From assembly GCA_023667045.1 (NCBI GenBank), contig JAMPAU010000001.1:633903-697902 (forward strand): a stretch of DNA of 64,000 bases, written 5' to 3'. Made by a program: the position numbers and the translations under genes. The stretch comes from Ruminococcus flavefaciens. GTDB taxonomy: Bacteria > Bacillota > Clostridia > Oscillospirales > Ruminococcaceae. Positions 33,526 to 42,349 of this stretch are shown here, piece after piece. The notes under the pieces were generated by a model. The model searched no databases. It was not told where the DNA came from and was given only the letters and a program-made list of their open reading frames with translations. Position 1 is the first letter of the stretch. Each line of letters opens with the position of its first letter.

Positions 33526-33805
33526 AAAATTTCCGGTAGTAAAAGACCGTTGCAGAACATCTAAAGATTGTTGCAAGCCGAAAACTTCCGCAAACCGTGC
33601 AGTACGTCACTATAGTGAAATTCCAACCGGAAAATCATGCTTTTTCAAAAAAATATACTGTAGCTATGATATATGTGATTATAAGTTTATCGGTTACGCA
33701 AACAAAACAGAAGTTCTGAAAAAATGGAAAACTAAAGATTATATTTTCCATGATACATACGAAGAGGCTCTATGGTTCTGGAAAAAATACTACATAAGAA
33801 AGTAG
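33509..33805 (+). CDS. MSRSYKKFPV-type small protein, copy 1
   Basis: 98 residues, basic, beginning MSRSYKKFPVVKDRC and ending EEALWFWKKYYIRK, with central SEIPTGKSCFFKKIY and DYKFIGYANKTE. A clear paralogue lies at 34066-34356. ATG 33509 is preceded by GAGGAGTG. Proteins starting MSRSYK-P occur in many Firmicutes, without an assigned function that I know. Cys-rich in this copy (positions 15, 21, 22), unlike copy 2. Confidence 0.7.
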   Translation: MSRSYKKFPVVKDRCRTSKDCCKPKTSANRAVRHYSEIPTGKSCFFKKIYCSYDICDYKFIGYANKTEVLKKWKTKDYIFHDTYEEALWFWKKYYIRK

Positions 33806-33812
33806 GAACAGA

Positions 33813-34100
33813 ATGAAAAAAATATTTCCTATCGTAATTAAAATGCTTTTAAGATTATATTATTTCGTAAATATATGCGTAATGCTTTTATCTGCGTATG
33901 TAGTTATTGAATGGATAAGAGCAAAGATAATGAATGACGGTTTAGCATTAATCGGACTGATTGGCATGATAGCCGGTCATGCATTAGTAACGCTGATAGT
34001 TTCAGTCTTGATTTTTATTATTCTCACAAGAATATTTCTAAGAAACAGAAAAAAGCAGGTGGAATATGAGCAGGAGTTACAGAAAGTTTCCAGTAATTAA
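33813..34100 (+). CDS. Small membrane protein between the two MSRSY genes
   Basis: 95 residues with two or three hydrophobic helices (LLRLYYFVNICVMLLSAYVV, LIGLIGMIAGHALVTLIVSV, LIFIILTRIFL) and a charged end. It starts 7 bases after copy 1 and its last 35 bases overlap copy 2 in another frame. No family is recognised; tight packing suggests cotranscription with both MSRSY genes. Confidence 0.65.
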   Translation: MKKIFPIVIKMLLRLYYFVNICVMLLSAYVVIEWIRAKIMNDGLALIGLIGMIAGHALVTLIVSVLIFIILTRIFLRNRKKQVEYEQELQKVSSN

Positions 34101-34356
34101 AGAAAGTCATTTTAAAGACAGAAGCCCCATTAAATCAAAGGATTTCGCTAACTGTGCCGTCTGGAAAAGTAAGGAAATACCGTCCGGCAGGGGCGGTTAC
34201 AAGAAAATATATGACAGTTATTTCATATCAGATTACAGGTTTATCGGCTACATGGAAAAGTCAGAATTAAAAATCAGATACGAAAACGGAAATATAAGTT
34301 TTAGTGAATACCAACAGGCATTATATGAATGGAAAAAATACTACATAATAAAATAA
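34066..34356 (+). CDS. MSRSYRKFPV-type small protein, copy 2
   Basis: 96 residues, about half identical to the protein at 33509-33805: MSRSYRKFPVIKESHFKD start, KEIPSGRGGYKKIYDSYFIS, DYRFIGYMEKSELK and ALYEWKKYYIIK end. It lies on the 3' end of the membrane gene (overlap 34066-34100). A duplicated pair around a membrane gene is typical of evolving accessory cassettes. Confidence 0.7.
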   Translation: MSRSYRKFPVIKESHFKDRSPIKSKDFANCAVWKSKEIPSGRGGYKKIYDSYFISDYRFIGYMEKSELKIRYENGNISFSEYQQALYEWKKYYIIK

Positions 34357-34380
34357 TCCGGAGCGTTGATACTCCGGATT
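34355..34380. terminator. Bidirectional terminator before nrdG
   Basis: AATCCGGAG (34355-34363) pairs perfectly with CTCCGGATT (34372-34380), with TTTATTT on the + side. It separates convergent genes. Confidence 0.85.
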
Positions 34381-34384
34381 TTAT

Positions 34385-34885
34385 TTATATGTTTATTTCA
34401 ATTGCTTTTCCGGCTTTAAGGCTTGCCGGACAGTCAATATATCGCTGATTTGAACTGCCACGAAATTTTATAGTCCAGTCTTTGAGTTCTTGAATAAATT
34501 TTCCGTCAATGAGAACGTCCGTAACTGAAAGAAGTTCGTCCCAGTGGGGATTTTTTCTGTTATAAAGTTCCTCGAAAGTATAGCCCGTGTACGTCGTTAT
34601 GTTAAGACCGAGTGCTTTTATCTGTCCGCCTAAAACAGCCAGTTCGTGTGCCTGACAGAAAGGTTCTCCGCCGCTGAAAGTCACGCCGTCAAGCAACGGA
34701 TTGGACTTTATTTTTTCAAGCAGTTCACTTGTATTTATTAAAGTACCGCCGTTGAAGTCATGGGTCTGCGGATTGTGACAACCCGTGCATTTATGCGGAC
34801 AGCCCTGTGTAAAAATCGTAAACCTTATGCCGTCGCCGTCAACAATAGAATCGTTGACAGTTCCGGCTATTCTTATTTCAGACAT
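34385..34885 (-). CDS. nrdG: Anaerobic ribonucleotide reductase activase
   Basis: 166 residues, radical SAM. CPHKCTGCHNPQ holds the CX3CX2C cluster motif, followed by GVTFSGGEPFCQAHELAVLG. It generates the glycyl radical on NrdD. The ATG overlaps the end of nrdD by 8 bases, consistent with coupled expression. Confidence 0.96.
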   Translation of the reverse strand: MSEIRIAGTVNDSIVDGDGIRFTIFTQGCPHKCTGCHNPQTHDFNGGTLINTSELLEKIKSNPLLDGVTFSGGEPFCQAHELAVLGGQIKALGLNITTYTGYTFEELYNRKNPHWDELLSVTDVLIDGKFIQELKDWTIKFRGSSNQRYIDCPASLKAGKAIEINI

Positions 34886-37196
34886 TGTGTTTTACTCTGT
34901 CGTGTTCTTCTGCACGCTTGCCGTTATTGAAACGGTCGAGAGTTCCGACAAGATAACCGGTTATACGGCGTATTCTGTCGAATGTCATATTGCCGGAGTT
35001 TTCACGTCTGCCGCAGCATGGACAGGTTTCACCGATAATTCCGGTATAGCCACAGCATGGGTCACGGTCAACAGGGTGGTTTATAGCACCGTAACCGATT
35101 CCGGATTCTTTCATACAGCGGACGATTTTTTCAAAGGCGTTAAGATTTTCGAGTGGGTCGCCGTCAAGTTCGATGTAACTGATGTGTCCGGCGTTGGTGA
35201 GTTCGTGATAGGGTGCTTCAATTTTGATTTTTTCAAATGCACTTATCGGGTAGTAAACAGGCACATGGAAAGAGTTTGTGTAGTAGTCTCTGTCGGTAAC
35301 GCCTTCTATTATGCCGAATTTTTTAGCGTCCATGCGTACAAAACGTCCGGAAAGTCCCTCTGCTGGAGTAGCAAGCAGTGAGAAGTTGAGACCGGTTCTT
35401 TTAGCTTCTTCATCAAGGCGTTTACGCATTGTTGTGACGATTTCGAGACCGAGTTCACGAGCGTCTTCACTTTCACCATGATGTACGCCTATGAGTGCTT
35501 TAAGAGCCTCAGCAAGTCCGATAAAGCCCACTGACAGAGTACCATGTTTCAGTACTTCTTCAATGCTGTCATCGGCTGAAAGCTTGTCCGAATCAATCCA
35601 TATACCCTGTCCCATAAGGAACGGAAAATTACGTACTTTTTTCTGACACTGAATTTTAAATCTGTGCATAAGCTGGTCAATAGTCAAATCCATCATATCT
35701 TCGAGCATATCAAAGAAAAGTCCTACATTGTGGTCAGCTTTTATTGCAAGTCTCGGAAGATTTATAGATGTAAAGCTGAGATTTCCCCTGCCTGTTACTA
35801 TTTCACGTGACGGGTCATAATTGTTTCCGATAACACGTGTACGGCAACCCATATAGGCAATCTCTGTGTCGGGGTCGCCCTCTTTGTAGTACTGGAGATT
35901 GAAAGGTGCGTCAATAAATGAGAAGTTCGGGAAAAGTCTTTTTGCAGAAACACGGCAGGCAAGCTTGAATAAATCATAGTTAGGGTCGGTAGGATTGTAG
36001 TTAACTCCCTCTTTTATCTTGAAAATATGTATCGGGAAAATAGGAGTTTCGCCGTTTCCTAAACCAGCCTCCTGAGCAAGAAGAACGTTCTTTATAACCA
36101 TTCTGCCTTCCGGTGAAGTATCAGTACCATAGTTGATAGAACTGAAAGGGGTCTGAGCGCCTGCACGGCTGTTCATGGTATTGAGGTTGTGAATAAGAGC
36201 CTCCATAGCCTGATACGTTGCACGGTCGGTTTCCTTGACGGCATTTTTCACAGCAAAAGCCTGTATTTTCTTTGCAGTTTCAGAATCGGTATGCTTTATG
36301 AGTAATTCATATTCCTTTTCCTGATAGCCGTTGTCGTTTGCGAGATTAGGAATTATATTATATTTTTCAGTGATTTCTTTCTTTATGCTCTCGGCAATTT
36401 CAAACTCGTCTTCTACTCCGCCGATAAGAGACAAAGCCCTTGCAACATTCTGGACATACCTTGAAGCATAAGTTTTTTTAACGCCGTCTGACATAGCATA
36501 GTCAAATGTCGGTACGCTCTGACCGCCGTGCTGGTCGTTCTGGTTGGACTGAATGGCGATACAGGCAAGTGCTGAATAACTTGAAATATCATTGGGTTCT
36601 CTGAGGAATCCGTGACCAGTAGAAAAACCGTTTGTAAAGAGTTTTTTCAAGTCAATCTGAGTGCAGGTAGTTGTAAGCGTGTAGAAATCAAGGTCATGAA
36701 TATGAATATCGCCGTTGCGGTGAGCCTTTGAGTGCTTGGGGTCGAGAACGTACATTCCGTAATATTCTTTAGCGGAAACAGAGCCGTATTTCAGCATAGT
36801 ACCCATAGCTGTGTCGCCGTCGATATTGGCATTTTCACGTTTTATATCGCTGTCCTTTGCAGAGCTGAAAGTCAGTTCATTGAGTACGCACATGAGATTA
36901 GTTTTCATTTCACGTGAGCGTGTGCGTTCATAGCGATAAAGGATATAAGCCTTAGCTGTTTTTGCGTGACCTTTTTCGATAAGGGTCTTTTCGACTAAAT
37001 CTTGAATCTCCTCAACGGTCGGGACTTTTCCGGCGTTTTCGTTTTCGTATGTACTGCATACTTCTACAGCCACTTCCATAGCTGTGTTGAAGTCCGTACC
37101 ACCGCATGACTGTGCTGCTCTGAAAATAGCGTTTGCGATTTTTTCGATATTAAACGGCACTTTTCGACCGTCTCTTTTCATAATATGAATTATCAT
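34878..37196 (-). CDS. nrdD: Anaerobic (class III) ribonucleoside-triphosphate reductase
   Basis: 772 residues. N-terminal ATP cone (KRDGRKVPFNIEKIANAIFR), catalytic barrel with HIHDLDFYTLTTTCTQIDLK, C-terminal zinc cysteines (PCCGYTG and CPCCGRR) and the glycyl-radical segment RITGYLVGTLDRFN near the end. It reduces NTPs to dNTPs in strict anaerobes. GGAGGTATGAC precedes the ATG. Consensus promoter upstream; an NrdR site is possible but not convincing. Confidence 0.97.
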   Translation of the reverse strand: MIIHIMKRDGRKVPFNIEKIANAIFRAAQSCGGTDFNTAMEVAVEVCSTYENENAGKVPTVEEIQDLVEKTLIEKGHAKTAKAYILYRYERTRSREMKTNLMCVLNELTFSSAKDSDIKRENANIDGDTAMGTMLKYGSVSAKEYYGMYVLDPKHSKAHRNGDIHIHDLDFYTLTTTCTQIDLKKLFTNGFSTGHGFLREPNDISSYSALACIAIQSNQNDQHGGQSVPTFDYAMSDGVKKTYASRYVQNVARALSLIGGVEDEFEIAESIKKEITEKYNIIPNLANDNGYQEKEYELLIKHTDSETAKKIQAFAVKNAVKETDRATYQAMEALIHNLNTMNSRAGAQTPFSSINYGTDTSPEGRMVIKNVLLAQEAGLGNGETPIFPIHIFKIKEGVNYNPTDPNYDLFKLACRVSAKRLFPNFSFIDAPFNLQYYKEGDPDTEIAYMGCRTRVIGNNYDPSREIVTGRGNLSFTSINLPRLAIKADHNVGLFFDMLEDMMDLTIDQLMHRFKIQCQKKVRNFPFLMGQGIWIDSDKLSADDSIEEVLKHGTLSVGFIGLAEALKALIGVHHGESEDARELGLEIVTTMRKRLDEEAKRTGLNFSLLATPAEGLSGRFVRMDAKKFGIIEGVTDRDYYTNSFHVPVYYPISAFEKIKIEAPYHELTNAGHISYIELDGDPLENLNAFEKIVRCMKESGIGYGAINHPVDRDPCCGYTGIIGETCPCCGRRENSGNMTFDRIRRITGYLVGTLDRFNNGKRAEEHDRVKHNV

Positions 37197-37250
37197 TTGT
37201 CATACCTCCGGCTACAATATGTTGTATCTTGATTGATGTGTGCATATATT

Positions 37251-37279
37251 AGTATAATCCAAATAGAGCCAGTTGTCAA
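37251..37279 (-). promoter_or_regulatory. Promoter of nrdDG
   Basis: On the - strand TTGACA (complement 37274-37279), 17-nt spacer, TATACT (complement 37251-37256). Confidence 0.8.
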
Positions 37280-37394
37280 TTGTATGATTTCACGATAAGA
37301 ATGCCTAAAAAATCTTTATTTTTGTGCATAGTGCTTTATTTTATCTTTTAAAAATAGTCTTTTCGGCGATATTTCGTTGATTTTGTAACATAAT

Positions 37395-37431
37395 AAAAAA
37401 CGACAGCACACCACAATATATAGTGATGTGC
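37395..37431 (-). terminator. Terminator of the SGNH-like gene
   Basis: On the - strand GCACATCAC (complement 37423-37431) pairs with GTGGTGTGC (complement 37406-37414), then TGTCGTTTTTT. Confidence 0.7.
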
Positions 37432-37439
37432 AGAAAAGA

Positions 37440-38294
37440 TTATGCAACATGAGTAATAATATATTCTGATACAGCCTTGTACATATCAGCAGTAAATTTC
37501 TTTTCTTCTGCCGACCAGTATTCTTCTTTCAGATTGCCGTCAACGGATTTAAGCGCTGTGCTTGTGTCAATACAGTAAACTCCGCATGAATTTGCCATAG
37601 CTAAAAGCTGTTCATTGTAGGTGTTTATAAGTTCGTTTGTAACCGGCGGTGCGTCGGCTCTTACTGGCGGTATCTGCATTATATAGATATTCATATCCGG
37701 AAGAACAGCAGTAAGATTATTGATAAGGTCGGTATAACCTGCTATCATGTCTTCAGTTTCGCTTGTGCCTATATCACTGCCGAGCATAAAGTAAACGTTT
37801 TCCGGCTTTTTGATTTTAAGAGTGTCATATATTGTGACTGCTCCGTAATTGCTTTCAACCTTTGCCGTTATGCAGTTTGAGGCATTAAGAGCGGAATCGC
37901 CGATAATGTCGGTAAATGAGGTATATTCGCCGATTTCAAGGAGAGTTGAATCAGTAATCAGACAGCAGTTTTCAAAATACGTGTAATCAACGGCGGTTGA
38001 CTGCGGAACAGGATTCGTAATGGGAGCTTTAGGAGCAGGCTGGTTTTCCGGCTCTAAAACTTCATCGCTGTCCGGCTCAGAGGTTTCTTCCTCAGACGTT
38101 TCCGGAGTATCTTCAATAACTACGGCTTCAAATTCGCTTTTGAAGAAGTCTTCATTTAGATTCACGGCGGTCATATACAGAGCAAAACACGCACTGAATG
38201 ACAGCACGAATATAATAAGCAGTATGCCGAAATTAAATCTCACTTTAGGTCTTTTGTATCTTTTATTTGATTTTTTACCTTTATTTTTATCCAT
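37440..38294 (-). CDS. Membrane-anchored SGNH/GDSL-hydrolase-like protein
   Basis: 284 residues. Basic cytoplasmic start, one membrane helix (FGILLIIFVLSFSACFALYM, about 23-42), a Glu/Pro-rich linker, then an exterior domain. CLITDSTLLEIGEY matches block I of SGNH hydrolases with a candidate Ser, and ENVYFMLGSDIGT resembles block III (normally with Asn). The C-terminal Asp-x-x-His dyad is not obvious, so activity is uncertain. A role in cell-envelope polysaccharide deacylation is plausible but unproven. Confidence 0.7.
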   Translation of the reverse strand: MDKNKGKKSNKRYKRPKVRFNFGILLIIFVLSFSACFALYMTAVNLNEDFFKSEFEAVVIEDTPETSEEETSEPDSDEVLEPENQPAPKAPITNPVPQSTAVDYTYFENCCLITDSTLLEIGEYTSFTDIIGDSALNASNCITAKVESNYGAVTIYDTLKIKKPENVYFMLGSDIGTSETEDMIAGYTDLINNLTAVLPDMNIYIMQIPPVRADAPPVTNELINTYNEQLLAMANSCGVYCIDTSTALKSVDGNLKEEYWSAEEKKFTADMYKAVSEYIITHVA

Positions 38295-38432
38295 AATATC
38301 TCCATAATAAAAAAATTTTACATTCTGTACTGTATTTTAACAGTACCCTATAATATTATACCTTGTTTAAATATTTTTTTCAAGGGGTTTTTAGTATTTT
38401 TATTTTTAACTTAATGTCCTCATGAAATTTTC

Positions 38433-38461
38433 TTGACTTAACCGATTTTACATGATATAAT
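38433..38461 (+). promoter_or_regulatory. Promoter of the zinc-ribbon gene
   Basis: TTGACT (38433-38438), 17-nt spacer, TATAAT (38456-38461). Divergent from the SGNH-like gene. Confidence 0.8.
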
Positions 38462-38516
38462 TAAAGCATATATTATCCTGACGGCTGTAGCTGCCTGAAA
38501 ACGGAGGGGACTTTTT

Positions 38517-38870
38517 ATGATTTGCGTGAAATGCAGAAAACCTATGATTGCAGGAGAGTTCCGCATGGAACAGCACAGCACCGACAAAAGCATATATCAT
38601 GCCTATCCTATGGCAACATGGTACAAAGACGGCAAAAAATACTGTGAAACCCCTCAGAGTACAACGCTCGGCTTTTATTGTGCGGACTGCGGAATGATGG
38701 CAGGTATATTTCAGTATACAAACCCTGTCGGCTTTATCGGACGTTTTGATGAGGATATTGACGACAAGATTGATATTCTGCCAGTAAAAAAATGTCCGGA
38801 ATGCAGTGCGGAAATTGATATAGACTATCCGAGATGTCCACAGTGCGGATATTTGTATGAATCCATATAG
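38517..38870 (+). CDS. Zinc-ribbon protein of unknown function
   Basis: 117 residues with three CxxC-type pairs: MICVKCRKPM, FYCADCGMM, and a C-terminal double pair CPECSAEIDIDYPRCPQCG. Zinc binding is nearly certain; partner and role are unknown. AACGGAGGGG precedes the ATG. Own promoter; three PIN/NYN-like genes follow 70 bases later. Confidence 0.75.
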   Translation: MICVKCRKPMIAGEFRMEQHSTDKSIYHAYPMATWYKDGKKYCETPQSTTLGFYCADCGMMAGIFQYTNPVGFIGRFDEDIDDKIDILPVKKCPECSAEIDIDYPRCPQCGYLYESI

Positions 38871-38946
38871 GTGTAATATGCTTGTTATCTCATATTTTAT
38901 GGTTTGAATTGCGGTATTAAAAAAATTGATTTAAAAGGAAGTGGCT

Positions 38947-39564
38947 ATGATGTCTGACAAAAAAAGCGAAAAGAAACACAGAACATATTACCTCGTGGAC
39001 TATGAAAATGTACATAAAACTGGTCTTAACGGAATTGATGAACTCGATAAAAATGACAATGTAATTATCTTTTACAGCCATAATGCCGATAAACTGCCTT
39101 TCAGTCTGCACAGTCAGATTATTGAAACAAAAGCCAAAACTACATATTTTGAGGTGGATACAACCGGAAAAAATGCCCTTGACTTTCAGCTTTCTTCTTA
39201 TATCGGCTATATAGTGGGCAAGCACCCTAAATGCACGTGCTATATAATCAGCAAGGACAACGGTTATGAAAATGTATGTAATTTCTGGAGAAAATACGGC
39301 AGAAAAATATGTCTTATTCCGGAGATTGCACAATCCAAAAAATTTGAACCGATTAAAAAATCTGACATAAAAGAAGCCGTTTCTGCACTTGAACTTGAAA
39401 AGGAAGATACAGAGTTTATAAAGAATCTTATTATTGAAAATGCAGAAAGATTTGATATGCCTGTGCCTAAAATAAAATGCTTTGTAAATCAGGAACTTTG
39501 TAAGAGATTCGGCAGTGAAAAAACCAAAATAATTTACTCAGCAGTAAAGCAGTTTATAAAATAG
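38947..39564 (+). CDS. PIN/NYN-like nuclease-family protein, copy 1
   Basis: 205 residues. N-terminal PIN-like domain: YYLVDYENVHKTGLNGI (first acidic Asp), NALDFQLSSYIGYIVG, and YIISKDNGYENVCNFW carry the conserved acidic residues of the NYN/PIN RNase fold. A C-terminal helical domain of about 60 residues follows. ATG 38947 has AAGGAAG upstream. It is the first of three tandem paralogues. RNA cleavage is inferred from the family; a defence or regulatory role is possible. Confidence 0.8.
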   Translation: MMSDKKSEKKHRTYYLVDYENVHKTGLNGIDELDKNDNVIIFYSHNADKLPFSLHSQIIETKAKTTYFEVDTTGKNALDFQLSSYIGYIVGKHPKCTCYIISKDNGYENVCNFWRKYGRKICLIPEIAQSKKFEPIKKSDIKEAVSALELEKEDTEFIKNLIIENAERFDMPVPKIKCFVNQELCKRFGSEKTKIIYSAVKQFIK

Positions 39565-39572
39565 GAGAAGAA

Positions 39573-40244
39573 ATGGAAAACACAGACAATAACATTACAG
39601 AAGAAATACACCTCATAAGATATTACCTCATAGACTATGAAAACGTCCATCAGACTGGTATGAACGGCATAGAAAAGCTGACTGAAAAAGACAGGCTTGT
39701 GATATTTTATACGGCAAATGCAGAAACTCTTACCTTTTCACTCTATGAAAAACTCGTGCAGTGCAAAGCGGAAATACAGCTTTATAAGGTTCAGTGCGGA
39801 GCAAAAAACGCCCTTGACTTTCAGCTTGCTACTTTTTTAGGCTATATTCTCGGAGATAATCCGGACACAGACTGTCATATTATCAGCAGTGACAAGGGTT
39901 ATGAATACGTAAGAAGTTTCTGGAAAGAAAAAAATATAAAAATCAAAATATCTTCCGATATTGAGGGCAATGTAAAGCAGACAGAAAACTCACCTGCTCC
40001 TGTCGCTAAAACAGTAACCCCCTCTCCTGTCTCAAAGTCTGCTGAAACGGATTTCGACAAGGCTGTAAAACCTCTTAATCTTTCTAAATCAGACAAGCAG
40101 AAATTATCTGATATATATAATAAGGCTTTGTTGTTGAAAGACAATGTAAAAATAAGACAACAAATTAATAATCAGATAGGTAAAATATTTGGTTCAGAAA
40201 ATCAAAAAAAATATTATTCGGCTATTAAACCGCTGATAAAATAA
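39573..40244 (+). CDS. PIN/NYN-like nuclease-family protein, copy 2
   Basis: 223 residues. YYLIDYENVHQTGMNGI, NALDFQLATFLGYILG and HIISSDKGYEYVRSFW retain all acidic motif residues of copy 1. A Thr/Pro/Ser-rich linker precedes the helical end LNLSKSDKQKLSDIYNKA. It begins 8 bases after copy 1 with AGGAGAAG as site. Likely cotranscribed and perhaps assembling with its paralogues. Confidence 0.8.
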   Translation: MENTDNNITEEIHLIRYYLIDYENVHQTGMNGIEKLTEKDRLVIFYTANAETLTFSLYEKLVQCKAEIQLYKVQCGAKNALDFQLATFLGYILGDNPDTDCHIISSDKGYEYVRSFWKEKNIKIKISSDIEGNVKQTENSPAPVAKTVTPSPVSKSAETDFDKAVKPLNLSKSDKQKLSDIYNKALLLKDNVKIRQQINNQIGKIFGSENQKKYYSAIKPLIK

Positions 40245-40256
40245 AGGAGCGTATTT

Positions 40257-40907
40257 ATGGAAGAAACAAAGGAAAATTCCGAAAAGTTCTATATTGTTGA
40301 CTATCCCAGCGTAAAACAGGACGGTCTTGACGGAATAGAAAATCTCACTTCTAATGACAGAGCAGTAATATTCTATAAGGGAAAAGAAAACATAATGGAG
40401 CTTTCATTTGTGGAAAAAGTCCATTCGAGCAAGGCAAAAATAAAGTTCAGAAATATTTCCGAGAGCGATGATTTCGGGTATATTCTGTCAGCGTATGCAG
40501 GGTACATTATTGGCATCGACCCCGACACAAATTTATGCATTGTAAGCAGTGAAGACAGATATAATTCTCTTAATAATTTCTGTCCTAATGAAAAATTCAG
40601 CATATGTGTGCAGGGTAGTATTTCCGGAAAAGTGCCGGAAAAAAACGCTGAATTAACAATCATCGAGGAGAAAATTACAGAGGAAGTTGTTGAAGAAAAA
40701 ACATCATACAATAAAATTGAGCAGGCTTTAAAACCTTTTAATCTTACCGAATCAAGTATATCATATTTGATTGAACTGATAAATAACAGCCGTAAAAAAT
40801 ATCCGAAAAATAGAGAATATCGCTGTAACCATGTTTATAAAAGAATGAATGATTTACCTGATTCTTATAAAGACAAGATTTTCTTTAAAATTAAACCGTA
40901 CATATAA
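40257..40907 (+). CDS. PIN/NYN-like protein, copy 3, degenerate active site
   Basis: 216 residues, same two-domain plan but DYENVH has become DYPSVK, NALDFQL has become DDFGYIL, and SKDNGYE has become SSEDRYN. Only the first Asp and part of the second motif remain, so catalysis is doubtful. The frame is intact with AAGGAGCG before the ATG, so it is probably kept for a non-catalytic role such as regulator or substrate-binding subunit of the catalytic copies. Confidence 0.75.
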   Translation: MEETKENSEKFYIVDYPSVKQDGLDGIENLTSNDRAVIFYKGKENIMELSFVEKVHSSKAKIKFRNISESDDFGYILSAYAGYIIGIDPDTNLCIVSSEDRYNSLNNFCPNEKFSICVQGSISGKVPEKNAELTIIEEKITEEVVEEKTSYNKIEQALKPFNLTESSISYLIELINNSRKKYPKNREYRCNHVYKRMNDLPDSYKDKIFFKIKPYI

Positions 40908-40940
40908 GCGGTTGAATATAAAAATAAAGGAGTTAAAAAA

Positions 40941-41591
40941 ATGACTTACAAAGAAAGTTTTATCAAGTTTATGGTGGACTGCGGTGTGCTTACATTCGGA
41001 GAGTTCACCCTCAAAAGCGGACGTAAAGCACCCTACTTCATAAACTGCGGTAACTACAAAACAGGTGCACAGCTTGCCAAGCTCGGCGAGTACTACGCTG
41101 AATGCATTCACGCAAACAATATCCCTGTTGAGACCCTTTTTGGTCCTGCCTATAAGGGCATACCGCTTGCCGTATCTGCCGTTGTGGCACTCAGTAATAA
41201 ATTCGGCGTGGACGTTTCTTACTGTTTCGACCGCAAGGAAGCCAAAGACCACGGCGAAGGCGGAATGTTTGTCGGAAAGAAACTCACTGACGGCGAAAAG
41301 GTCGTTATCATTGATGATGTTATGACTTCCGGAAAGGCTCTCCGTGAGTCCATGCCTAAGCTGAAATCTGCTGCCGACGTTGATGTTACCGGAATGGTTA
41401 TCACCGTTGACAGAATGGAAAAAGGTACAGGCGAACTCTCAGCCGTACAGGAAGTAAAGCGTGATTTCGGAGTAACTGTCTACCCGATAGTTACTATGGA
41501 AGACATCATTGACGCTATAAAAAATGATGTAGTTTCCGGCAAGGAATACCTCGACAAAATGCTTGAATACAGAAATACTTACGGCGTATAA
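40941..41591 (+). CDS. pyrE: Orotate phosphoribosyltransferase
   Basis: 216 residues. Converts orotate and PRPP to OMP. LKSGRKAPYFINCGNYKTG at the N-terminus and the PRPP motif KVVIIDDVMTSGKALRES (about 119-136) are diagnostic. AAAGGAG precedes the ATG. It stands apart from other pyr genes here, with a terminator immediately after it. Confidence 0.96.
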   Translation: MTYKESFIKFMVDCGVLTFGEFTLKSGRKAPYFINCGNYKTGAQLAKLGEYYAECIHANNIPVETLFGPAYKGIPLAVSAVVALSNKFGVDVSYCFDRKEAKDHGEGGMFVGKKLTDGEKVVIIDDVMTSGKALRESMPKLKSAADVDVTGMVITVDRMEKGTGELSAVQEVKRDFGVTVYPIVTMEDIIDAIKNDVVSGKEYLDKMLEYRNTYGV

Positions 41592-41595
41592 AAAC

Positions 41596-41624
41596 AAGGC
41601 ACGGACTTAAAAAATCCGTGCCTT
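41596..41624. terminator. Terminator of pyrE
   Basis: AAGGCACGGA (41596-41605) pairs with TCCGTGCCTT (41615-41624), followed by ATTTGTTTTT. It also borders the stop of the convergent gene. Confidence 0.9.
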
Positions 41625-42336
41625 ATTTGTTTTTAGGAGCGTTTCCCCATGCCCATATTTTTCTGTCATCATATTTTGCTATCAGGTCTAATAATTCCTT
41701 GTCTTTCTGGCTCACAATGCCGTCATTCATGACCCATTTTTCAGCATTTTCATGCAGATTATAATTTCCATTTATAACTTTTGCACCATGTTCCAATGAG
41801 AATTTAACAGTATCTATTATTTCATCGGTTGTGTTTCCGCTGACATGATAAAAAAAGCGACGTAAAAAATCACTGTCTATATTTAATTTAGAATCGTTGA
41901 ATTTTTCGCCGTGTTTTAAGGCACACTTCATCATATCAACGTCAAGGTGATAAAGCCCATAATAAAGCAACGTCCCTCTGTCACGGTCTTCACGAATTTT
42001 ATAATATATCAGTGCCGGATATTTTTCAAGAATTTCATTAATTTTTTCAACGTCCATATTTGTGACGTATTTTTCATATTTATCACAGATTGTTTCTTTA
42101 ATTTTTACTTCTCCGTCAGACGTTTTAATAGTTACTCTGAAAGTTTTTTCATAAATTTTCCACGCCATAAAACCAAGAAAATTAAGCCCTGAAAGTACAA
42201 ACATAATTATAGCAATAGTCTTGTGTGTTTCAAAAAGCAGAAGTCCAGCGACTAAAAAAATTCCGGCGAATACAATCATTAAATTAAGTATAATGCCGAA
42301 AATTATTATAAGAAACGCAAATCCTAAAAAACCCAT
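41623..42336 (-). CDS. Membrane protein with ankyrin-like C-terminal region
   Basis: 237 residues. Two N-terminal membrane helices (about 3-25 and 37-58), then a soluble helical domain with repeat-like units (GLYHLDVDMMKCALKHGEKF and TVKFSLEHGAKV) reminiscent of ankyrin repeats. No enzyme motif. It lies 13 bases after the GNAT gene, so the two are probably one operon with the 43578-43811 gene. Confidence 0.65.
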   Translation of the reverse strand: MGFLGFAFLIIIFGIILNLMIVFAGIFLVAGLLLFETHKTIAIIMFVLSGLNFLGFMAWKIYEKTFRVTIKTSDGEVKIKETICDKYEKYVTNMDVEKINEILEKYPALIYYKIREDRDRGTLLYYGLYHLDVDMMKCALKHGEKFNDSKLNIDSDFLRRFFYHVSGNTTDEIIDTVKFSLEHGAKVINGNYNLHENAEKWVMNDGIVSQKDKELLDLIAKYDDRKIWAWGNAPKNK

Positions 42337-42349
42337 ATTATCCTCCTTG

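Noticed and set aside
37197-37250. NrdR boxes upstream of nrdD
   Set aside because: ACAACATATTGT is box-like, but a second box at the usual spacing is not convincing.
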